This document shows, piece after piece, positions 48,280 to 53,828 of a DNA stretch of 53,828 nt. Source of the DNA: Bradyrhizobium jicamae (GTDB lineage: Bacteria > Pseudomonadota > Alphaproteobacteria > Rhizobiales > Xanthobacteraceae); the NCBI RefSeq assembly GCF_001440395.1, contig NZ_LLXZ01000010.1, positions 1-53,828 on the forward strand. The letters are read 5' to 3'. Each line of letters starts with the position of its first letter. Position 1 is the first letter of the stretch. The notes under the pieces are model-generated. The model saw only the letters and a program-made list of their open reading frames with translations. It did no database searches and was not told the origin of the DNA. The position numbers were made by a program, and so were the translations under genes.

Positions 48280-48464
48280 CTGGCTTCGCCTTCGGTAGCG
48301 GCAGCCGAGCTGACTAGAGGCCGATTGACCCTCCCAGTCTGTTCGGCAGTCGACACTAGGTGAACAACGACGATTGATTCCGCCGCTTGGCGTGCAGACG
48401 GCAAATTCAACGATGCTGGCCGGATCGTTCGTAGCGGATGCGGCCCCGTTTAAAATGACAGCAC

Positions 48465-48710
48465 CTAAGAGCATCACACGAATGCCTCTGACGGCACCGA
48501 GCCGCTTGAGGCAATGGCGAAGGCCACACGCAAACGCGGTTTTCAATATTTCGGGGTGGCGGACCACTCGCAGTCAGCGCATTACGTCCGGCGGACTCTC
48601 GCTCGACGAGATCGAGGAGCAGCACCGCGAAGTGGGCTCAACAAGAGCTTCGGTAAGGAATTCCGGATCCTCAAGGGCATCGAATCCGACATCCTGGCCG
48701 AGCACCTTCT
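48465..48710 (+). pseudogene. polX: PolX-type DNA polymerase, PHP-domain fragment
   Basis: HHTNASDGTEPLEAMAKAT, RGFQYFGVADHSQSAHY and (after a frame change) GGLSLDEIEEQHREV, then LNKSFGKEFRILKGIESDI are the PHP part of PolX. The fragment stops after LAE at about 48700, where it meets the N-terminal part of PolX in the opposite orientation. Confidence 0.82.
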
Positions 48711-49023
48711 CGGGACGTAAGCCCGGTACCGTCAGCATCTCGAGGACGCCCGCGGGATCTCCTTACGGAGGCTTCTCGAGGCTCGGATGAGTGCCGTTCC
48801 GATGCAGCTTTGTGATGATGTCGGCAATAGCTTCGCCCACTCCCGGAATTTCGGTGAGGCGATCCTCCCCGATCAGCACGTGGAGGGGGACGGCAAGCGC
48901 GGAAAGACTGTCGGCAGCGCGAGAGTAGGCCTTTGCACGATATGGATTGCCGCCGCGCAATGCGGTCCGCTGCGCATATTCCCGAGGTAGCCTAACGACC
49001 GTCTGGGTGTCGGCAACCATCAT
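48702..49023 (-). pseudogene. polX: PolX-type DNA polymerase, N-terminal fragment, inverted
   Basis: From ATG 49023 the frame RGGNPYRAKAYSRAADSLSA then VLIGEDRLTEIPGVGEAIAD is the helix-hairpin-helix start of PolX. Near 48770 it breaks, and further codons (LRKEIP, GVLEMLTVPGLRPEKVL) follow in shifting frames until about 48702. The PHP fragment then continues on the other strand. An inversion with loss of the polymerase core explains this. Confidence 0.8.
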
Positions 49024-49118
49024 TCAACTCGTCTCTCGGCGGACACCCCGCGTTCCTCCTAAAGCGCACGCAATTTCTTCGCGAGCGCCGCTTCGATTTG
49101 AGGAATTTGCTATTCCCG

Positions 49119-49325
49119 TCAGTCGAGCGATTTTTCGAGCTTTTGTGCCGCCCGAAAATCCTCCATGTGATGCAAATTTGGGCCGTATGCGGCCTCCTTC
49201 GTCAGGAGGTGATAAATCCTTCCTACCACGATCTGGAGATGCCTCATCCGTCCGACAGGCATCGTCCGAGCCTTGCAAAGGGCGCGGACAGCATGAGCTC
49301 GGAAATAGTGAAAAGCGTCCGACAT
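49119..49325 (-). CDS. Small basic conserved protein, 68 residues
   Basis: MSDAFHYFRAHAVRALCKAR and MPVGRMRHLQIVVGRIYHLL then PNLHHMEDFRAAQKLEKSLD matches a small helical protein common in Bradyrhizobium as I recall it. It is basic and soluble. The EcfG-like promoter just upstream leaves only eight bases before the ATG and no Shine-Dalgarno sequence, so it may be leaderless. Function unknown. Confidence 0.65.
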   Translation of the reverse strand: MSDAFHYFRAHAVRALCKARTMPVGRMRHLQIVVGRIYHLLTKEAAYGPNLHHMEDFRAAQKLEKSLD

Positions 49326-49333
49326 GCGGATCC

Positions 49334-49358
49334 AACGTCCACCGGGGATTTTGGTTCT
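49334..49358 (-). promoter_or_regulatory. EcfG-like promoter (AGAAC-N16-CGTT)
   Basis: Minus strand, -35 AGAAC at 49358-49354 and -10 CGTT at 49337-49334, one change in the -35. It lies eight bases before the start at 49325. Confidence 0.45.
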
Positions 49359-49393
49359 TCCAGCCGCCCCTCCCGGGAACCCCGGAGCAGGTC

Positions 49394-49888
49394 CTACCTG
49401 CTCGAGGTCTTCTTTGAGGCCAACGACCTCGCGGTCTCCAGGTGCTTCTGTAAAACTGCGAGGTTCCCTTTCGCGTACTCCCCAGCCGCATCGGCGCTTT
49501 TTGAGGCTTTCTTGTATTCTGCAATATCCTTCTGGTGGTCGGCGACCATATGAGTTGCGAAATCGCGATCGAACGGTTGCCCGGACATTTTTGACATTTT
49601 TTCGTAATCGGCCTTTTGCTTGGCATTCGGGCCGTCGGGCGGTGTCACGCCCATCGACTTCGCTGCGTCGATGGCCTTCTCATTTGCTGCTGTATGGTCG
49701 GCCTGCAGCATCTGGCCGAACTTCTTCACATTGTCGCTTTGGCCGTTTTGTTGCGCCAGCTTCCCCATCTCGACTTCGGCGTAGTTGCCTTCAATGGCTT
49801 TCTTCAGGAAGGACTGGCTCGGCTTTTCCGCAGCATAGCCGGAAGTTGCGAGAAGAAGCGCGAGAACAGTGAGGGTTGTAACCTTCAT
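49394..49888 (-). CDS. Secreted DUF4142 protein
   Basis: The protein has 164 residues from the ATG at 49888 (AAAGGAG upstream). Signal peptide TTLTVLALLLATSGYAAEKP, then the four-helix DUF4142 domain: QSFLKKAIEGNYAEVEMGKL, NVKKFGQMLQADHTAANEKA and ATHMVADHQKDIAEYKKASK. The family is ferritin-like in fold and is found in periplasmic stress proteins; metal binding is not certain. A near-consensus EcfG promoter lies 36 bp upstream. Confidence 0.9.
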   Translation of the reverse strand: MKVTTLTVLALLLATSGYAAEKPSQSFLKKAIEGNYAEVEMGKLAQQNGQSDNVKKFGQMLQADHTAANEKAIDAAKSMGVTPPDGPNAKQKADYEKMSKMSGQPFDRDFATHMVADHQKDIAEYKKASKSADAAGEYAKGNLAVLQKHLETARSLASKKTSSR

Positions 49889-49924
49889 AAGCGTCTCCTT
49901 TGTTTGACGTCAGCGTGGCCTTCA

Positions 49925-49949
49925 AACAAGGATATTCGAGCGCCGTTCC
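49925..49949 (-). promoter_or_regulatory. EcfG-like promoter (GGAAC-N16-TGTT)
   Basis: Minus strand, -35 GGAAC at 49949-49945 and -10 TGTT at 49928-49925, one change in the -10. It drives the DUF4142 gene. Confidence 0.6.
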
Positions 49950-50171
49950 ACTTCCGCATGCCGGACTACGATCAAGACCTGCTGATAACGTCCCGCAATC
50001 TAGGCATTGCGGTCCGTGACGCAGGAACTTACTGAACGGAGAGGTGGCGAGCAGGACCGGGTCAAATAGGACCTGCCCGCTCCCATCAAGGGCAAAGTGC
50101 TGGGCGGCAGGAGATGGTAGAGCGGAATTCGTTCGACGAGAAAGCCGGCAATCCGCCTTGGATCAAGGCAC

Positions 50172-50335
50172 TTGCGGAGTGCGGCTGATGGCGACGCGGA
50201 TGGATACTACTACCAGCACGTCCAGGCCATTACGGTTGCCATTGACCAGTGCGCGGAGAAGGCCTGGGTAATCGCCAGTACTTCGTCAAAAAACCCTACA
50301 GCATTGGTAGTGGTAGAAAGGATCACGTCCCCTGA
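50172..50335 (+). pseudogene. Small conserved protein, frameshifted
   Basis: ADGDADGYYYQHVQAITVAI, DQCAEKA in one frame continues after a one-base change near 50262 as GNRQYFVKKPYSIGSGRKD, HVP. The joined sequence matches a small protein type I recall in Bradyrhizobium. A strong terminator follows at 50368. Confidence 0.6.
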
Positions 50336-50367
50336 TTGTTCGAGATTCCAGGGAAATAAACAAAAAT

Positions 50368-50393
50368 GCCCGCTCGCCCTAGCGGGCTTTTTT
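50368..50393 (+). terminator. Rho-independent terminator
   Basis: GCCCGCT and AGCGGGC with a six-base loop, followed by six T. It ends whatever transcript contains the frameshifted gene at 50172-50335 and lies just before the ligD relic. Confidence 0.75.
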
Positions 50394-50419
50394 GTGAGTT
50401 GAGTTATTGCCAAGACACC

Positions 50420-51289
50420 ATGCCGGGGTTCATTAAACCCCAGCTAGCGACGTTGAAGTCCAGGGCGCCAAAGGGCGAACACTGGCTTCACGAAATCAAA
50501 TACGACGGTTACCGCGTCCAGGTACACCTCAATCGAGGACGCAAGAAGGTCTACACCCGCAACGGGCTGGACTGGACCAAACGCTTCTCGGCAATCGCCG
50601 GTGCGTTGGACATTCCGGGCGAAGCCATCATCGACGAGAGGTGGTTGTCGTTCACGAGGGCCGTACCAACTTTTCCGAACTTCAGGCAGAGCTAGCGGCG
50701 GGCAACAGGACCGGATGGTCTACTATGCCTTCGACCTGCTCTGGCGCGACGGCGACGTCCGCAGGCTCCCGCAAATGAGCGCAAGCAACGGCTGTTACAC
50801 CTTCTTGGGGACAACAACATCGGGCTGCCGGTGCTGCACTCCGAACATCTCATCGGGGACGGGCAGGCGATGTTTGAACATGCCGCCAAACTGAACTGGG
50901 AGGGGATCATTTCCAAGCGCGTGGACGCACCGTACCGTTCGGAGCGGAACGAGAGTTGGTTGAAAATCAAAACCGTCCAGCGTGGCAAGTTTCCGGTCGT
51001 GGGATTCATCAAAGATCCTTCCGGCGTTGCGGCTCTCTACCTCGGGAGGCGGGAAGGGAAAGAACTTCGTTATATGGGGAAGTTGGAACGGGCTGGTCAC
51101 GCACTGTCTCAAGTCAACTCCGCAAGCAACTTGATACCGTGGTCAGCCCGAAGAGCAGATTGAGTAAGTCGCTCAAGAAACCCAAGGCGACGTGCATCGA
51201 TCCCGTATTCACGGCAGAAATCGAACCGCGACATCACGTCTGAAGGGCTGCTGCGAGCCAGTTCGTTCAAAGGTTTGTCGAAGGACTGA
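50420..51289 (+). pseudogene. ligD: LigD-type DNA ligase relic
   Basis: MPGFIKPQLATL and EHWLHEIKYDGYRVQVHL (motif I lysine in EIKYDG) begin a ligase domain in frame. Then frames change several times: VVVHEGRTNFSELQAELAAG, RMVYYAFDLLWRDGDVRRLP, GLPVLHSEHLIGDGQAMFEH, WEGIISKRVDAPYRSERNES, WLKIKTVQRGKFPVVGFIK and finally TSEGLLRASSFKGLSKD. All ligase and OB-fold motifs can be found, but at least four frameshifts separate them. The polymerase and nuclease parts of LigD are absent. Confidence 0.88.
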
Positions 51290-51358
51290 TTTATGTTGTT
51301 TCGCGCCCTCCAGTAAAGGGCCTAGCTTTCATCATCACCGCGCGGCCCTTGGCATTTT

Positions 51359-51412
51359 TCGGTGATGAGAACGCTCGTTGCGCTCCCGGCTAACTCAACA
51401 GGGAGCAGCGCC
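51359..51412 (+). promoter_or_regulatory. Conserved leader with hairpin over the ribosome binding site, copy 4
   Basis: The shared CGGTGATGAGAACGC is at 51359. GCGCTCCC can pair with GGGAGCAGCGC directly before the ATG at 51413, covering the GGGAG ribosome binding site. A short in-frame upstream coding reading (MRTLVALPANSTGSS) is an alternative reason for conservation. Confidence 0.5.
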
Positions 51413-51616
51413 ATGCAACAGCAGCGACTTCATCCTAAACAAGTCGCTCATCTCGATAAGCATCTTTCGGAAGAGGCCGAGCGTCTACGGCAAGAAGCCC
51501 GTGGCACCCCGCCGGGAGTGGAGCGAGACAGGCTTATTCGCAGAGCGCGGCTCGCCGAAACCGCCGCTCACTTGAACGCGTGGGTTACATCTCCCGGATT
51601 GCAACCGCCCAAGTAG
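51413..51616 (+). CDS. Small helical protein of family A, intact
   Basis: The protein has 67 residues: MQQQRLHPKQVAHLDKHLSE, AERLRQEARGTPPGVERDRL, and RRARLAETAAHLNAWVTSPG with LQPPK. It is the best-preserved member of a family with one other intact (41414) and two broken copies (24317, 25589). The product is charged and helical, cytosolic. An upstream in-frame ATG at 51362 would lengthen it by 17 residues. Function unknown. Confidence 0.75.
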   Translation: MQQQRLHPKQVAHLDKHLSEEAERLRQEARGTPPGVERDRLIRRARLAETAAHLNAWVTSPGLQPPK

Positions 51617-51695
51617 ATTCTTGGCTTCGTTGGAACGAGTGGTCGGTTTCCGCTATTTAGTTAAGGGCGCTATAGTCCTTGGAATTAGTCCGCCG

Positions 51696-51941
51696 ATGCC
51701 CCGCTACTATTTCGACTTGCGAGACGGCGACAAACTCGCCACCGATGACGAAGGCCTTGAACTCTCCACCATCGAGGCCGTGCAGGCGGAGGCGGCCCGT
51801 TCATTGGCGGACATGGCGCGTGACGCCGTCCGGACGGATCGCGATTGCGCAGGTCACCACATGGCGATCGAAGTGCGGGACGATTACGGCCCAGTGCTGC
51901 AAGTCAGATTCACATTCGAGATGAACCGGCAAAGGAACTAA
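51696..51941 (+). CDS. DUF6894 family protein
   Basis: The protein has 81 residues from the ATG at 51696. PRYYFDLRDGDKLATDDEGL, then STIEAVQAEAARSLADMARD and VLQVRFTFEM are characteristic of DUF6894, a small soluble protein type abundant in Bradyrhizobium. Residues from a longer upstream frame look unrelated. Function unknown. Confidence 0.85.
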   Translation: MPRYYFDLRDGDKLATDDEGLELSTIEAVQAEAARSLADMARDAVRTDRDCAGHHMAIEVRDDYGPVLQVRFTFEMNRQRN

Positions 51942-51968
51942 GAACATTGGCCTGAAACCACCTGCGTA

Positions 51969-51994
51969 GGAACATATTGATTGCGGATGTCGTT
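51969..51994 (+). promoter_or_regulatory. EcfG-type promoter (GGAAC-N17-CGTT)
   Basis: Plus str, -35 GGAAC at 51969-51973 and -10 CGTT at 51991-51994, spacer 17 bp, exact match. Only eight bases separate it from the ATG at 52003. Confidence 0.75.
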
Positions 51995-52002
51995 TGCCCC
52001 GC

Positions 52003-52215
52003 ATGATTGCCGACACTGACTTGATAGAGCAGTCCTTCCAGATTGCCTGGAGCGTCCTCGAGAGAACTGGTGAACTTGGGGAGCCGAACTGGTCTGCCAA
52101 TTTTTTGCTCGATGATATCATCGAAAGGTTCAGGTGCGGGGAACGGCGCAGGCTCGTACTTTCAAATTGCGCAATCGATGCATACCGCCATCAGCCGGTC
52201 AAACTCGTCTCATGA
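52003..52215 (+). CDS. Small conserved protein, probably leaderless mRNA
   Basis: The protein has 70 residues: DLIEQSFQIAWSVLERTGEL, FLLDDIIERFRCGERRRLVL, SNCAIDAYRHQPVKLVS. The layout of two helices and a basic end recalls small Bradyrhizobium hypothetical proteins. The exact EcfG promoter ends eight bases upstream and no ribosome binding site is visible. Its stop overlaps the next start by four bases, so the two genes are coupled. Confidence 0.72.
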   Translation: MIADTDLIEQSFQIAWSVLERTGELGEPNWSANFLLDDIIERFRCGERRRLVLSNCAIDAYRHQPVKLVS

Positions 52216-52403
52216 TCGACCCGGACTGTAACGTCTGCCTTGGCATTGGCTGGGTATGCGAGAACCACCCTAACCGGGCTTGGTCGAGGGAGCTGGGCTG
52301 TCAGTGCGGCGCAGGAATGCCCTGTGAATGTGTTCGCGCTGACGGTCTCGATAAGCCTGACATTAGTCAGGTACTTGAAGAAGGACCGTCAGCACGAAAT
52401 TAG
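52212..52403 (+). CDS. Cysteine-rich small zinc-binding-type protein
   Basis: The protein has 63 residues. The ATG overlaps the previous stop (ATGA). DCNVCLGIGWVCENHPNRAW and LGCQCGAGMPCECVRADGLD hold seven Cys and one His, fitting one or two zinc sites, in a DnaJ-zinc-like CxxCxGxG style. It is soluble. It is co-transcribed from the EcfG promoter at 51969. Function unknown. Confidence 0.72.
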   Translation: MIDPDCNVCLGIGWVCENHPNRAWSRELGCQCGAGMPCECVRADGLDKPDISQVLEEGPSARN

Positions 52404-52610
52404 CGTCTCGCCTTCTTTGCAGTAAGGAGAGCGGTTGGCGGGCTTCAGGGGGATGCCCTCGCGTTGCGCTTTGCTTGCAATCGACGCGGGGGCCCTTGGC
52501 CAGGGAGCGGAGCCGCTTGTGGCGTCCGGCCGGCGCTTAACCACGCGGCTGGTGAACCAGTTTCTTAATGAGCTGGTACCCACGATCGAAAGTCTCGGAT
52601 GCGCCTGGCG

Positions 52611-52991
52611 TTATAGGCCACCCGGTCGCGCTTCCCAGTAGCTAGGAGTCCCATAGTACTGATGGGTGCGCGCTTCCCAGTCTCGATCCTGCCACGAATC
52701 ATCACTGAACTCAGGCGCATCCTTGAGCTGCTGCTCGGTGATACTGGTTCGAAAACCACCAAGCGACGTATCATATGTCAGAGCGGCCCACGGGATGGGA
52801 TAATGGCTGTGGCCCAATCCAACAAATCCGCCAAAGCTCATGACGGCATAAGCTACGCGACCTGAGATCTTGTCGATGATGATGTGATCAATCTCACCGA
52901 TATTCTTTCGATCTGCTCCATAGACCTCGGTTCCTTGGATGTCTTCGCTTGAGATGCATTGATGATCCGGATGGGCTGTTGCGCGGGCCAT
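52611..52991 (-). CDS. PRC-barrel domain protein
   Basis: The protein has 126 residues from the ATG at 52991 (GGGAG upstream). CISSEDIQGTEVYGADRKNI, GEIDHIIIDKISGRVAYAVM and FVGLGHSHYPIPWAALTYD are the PRC-barrel pattern, a small beta-barrel that binds other proteins or RNA. The tail (DRDWEARTHQYYGTPSYWEA) is aromatic and charged. A near-consensus EcfG promoter lies 37 bp upstream. This type is common in Bradyrhizobium stress regions. Confidence 0.9.
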   Translation of the reverse strand: MARATAHPDHQCISSEDIQGTEVYGADRKNIGEIDHIIIDKISGRVAYAVMSFGGFVGLGHSHYPIPWAALTYDTSLGGFRTSITEQQLKDAPEFSDDSWQDRDWEARTHQYYGTPSYWEARPGGL

Positions 52992-53028
52992 GGCGCCGGC
53001 TCCCTTCATAAGTGGGTTTTGTCGCCTT

Positions 53029-53053
53029 AACACGGCCAAGACGGGGTCGTTCC
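53029..53053 (-). promoter_or_regulatory. EcfG-like promoter (GGAAC-N16-TGTT)
   Basis: Minus strand, -35 GGAAC at 53053-53049 and -10 TGTT at 53032-53029, one change in the -10. It drives the PRC-barrel gene. Confidence 0.6.
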
Positions 53054-53179
53054 TGGGCCGCGGAGAACATTTCACAGCGCGGCCAAAGGTATGCTGCGGT
53101 GCAGGGGCGTAGTGTCCGCTCGGGAACTAGCCGAAATCTAGTCCACGCGATTTGCCTATAACCACCGGTACCCAACGTC

Positions 53180-53699
53180 ATGATCAAGCGCCGAACATTG
53201 GTATTGATGCTTCTTCTGCTGTCGGCGGAGCGCGGGCCGATGATTTTGCTGGTCAAGCCAGCGTCGTTGATGGCGACACGCTGGAAATACATGGAAGCCG
53301 CATTCGGCTCTGGGGTGTCGACGCGCCGGAGCGGCCAGCTATGCCGCGGCGAGGACAGTTCGCAATATCGTTGTGGCGCAAAGACAGCAACCAACTTGAC
53401 GCATTCATTGCGCGGCGTCCGGTCAACTGCTCGCTCGTTAACTTTGACCCATACGGCCGGGTAGTTGCGACCTGTTCGGTCGGCGGCACCGATCTCGTCG
53501 AATGCCTTGTGCGCAAGGGCCTGGCGCTGGATTGGCCTCAATACTCGAAACACCGATATGATGGCGCTCAGCGCGACGCCGAGCACGCCGGCCGCGGACT
53601 CTGGAAAGGCAGTACGCTGAGCCGTGGCTCTATTGTGCCTGCATCCGCGCAAACGGAAAGCCCTCCGATTGTTCTGACCACGCGAATGCCCATCCTTGA
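53180..53699 (+). pseudogene. Thermonuclease (SNase-like) relic
   Basis: A signal-peptide start (MIKRRTLVLMLLLLS) is in one frame, SVVDGDTLEIHGSRIRLWGV (SNase motif with the catalytic Asp) in another, then LCRGEDSSQYRCGAKTA, back to NCSLVNFDPYGRVVATC, ALDWPQYSKHRYDGAQ, RGLWKGS and finally EPWLYCACIRANGKPSDCSD. Four or so frameshifts partly cancel. The intact protein would be a secreted nuclease of about 170 residues. Confidence 0.82.
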
Positions 53700-53828
53700 T
53701 GAACTTCAATGCGAGGCGTCAATCCACAGCGAACGATAGCCTATCCCCACGGTCGTGCTTGCCCGCGAAACTGGGCAGTCGATCTCGGATCCGGCAAAGC
53801 TGGTCGCACCAATGCTGGCGCGATTCAT
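53700..53828. other. Window end, no gene supported
   Basis: A reverse frame opens at the very edge (ATG 53828) and ends near 53710, with no recognisable content. Nothing else is seen. Confidence 0.3.

Noticed and set aside
1..53828. tRNA, rRNA, replication origin or tRNA-linked attachment site
   Set aside because: No cloverleaf, rRNA core, iteron set or attachment repeat was recognised by eye. Only a tool scan could exclude them fully.

Overview
The window looks like chromosomal DNA of a Bradyrhizobium-type alphaproteobacterium (Nitrobacteraceae). The basis is moderately high GC, many small secreted or membrane proteins of kinds I know from Bradyrhizobium, a perfect FixK/FNR box, a TraG relic of rhizobial type, and above all many promoters of the alphaproteobacterial general stress response (EcfG type: GGAAC, 16-17 bp, CGTT). 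No tRNA, rRNA or CRISPR array was seen.

Layout. 1-6.2 kb: a Tat-type serine hydrolase cut by the window edge, small secreted and membrane proteins, a Crp/Fnr regulator and a DNA ligase scrap. 6.3-18.8 kb: an intact exopolysaccharide cluster of Wzy/Wzx type. It has a polymerase-like membrane protein, a flippase and methyltransferase pair on the other strand, a glycosyltransferase, a GH5 endoglucanase, a co-polymerase with an ATPase domain, an ExoF-like export protein, a fused GT4-GT26 glycosyltransferase and a WbaP/WcaJ-type priming transferase. Together these would start, extend, flip, polymerise and export a lipid-linked repeat-unit polysaccharide. 19.8-21.0 kb: a GAF plus HisKA_2/HWE-type histidine kinase. 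21-28 kb: a decayed zone (traG, yedK and duplicated small genes, all broken) with small intact genes between. 28-41 kb: mostly intact stress and redox genes: FAD-Rieske oxidoreductase, DUF72, thioredoxin-reductase-like protein, isochorismatase-type hydrolase, YihY/BrkB, response regulator, a coupled PAP2-cupin-DUF3147-DUF3147 cassette, YciE/DUF892, zinc alcohol dehydrogenase and SDR. 42-43 kb: an IS110-family element with a nonsense mutation. 43-53.8 kb: more stress proteins (YidB, general-stress-17M, PepSY-like, truncated haemoglobin, PilZ, DUF4142, DUF6894, PRC-barrel) among relics of polX, ligD and a thermonuclease.

The unifying feature is the promoter set. By eye I count nine exact GGAAC-N16/17-CGTT sites and about ten one-change variants, almost all 24-37 bp upstream of a start codon in the right orientation. 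The accessory region therefore reads as a general-stress-response island. Within it are three copies of a short element made of an EcfG-type promoter, a conserved core and a GC hairpin, which may be a stress-induced small RNA family. A second repeated element is a leader hairpin that hides the ribosome binding site in front of a small paralogous gene family. About nineteen genes carry frameshifts or stops, all outside the polysaccharide cluster. Some could be assembly errors, but the scrambled polX and multiply broken ligD are clearly decayed.
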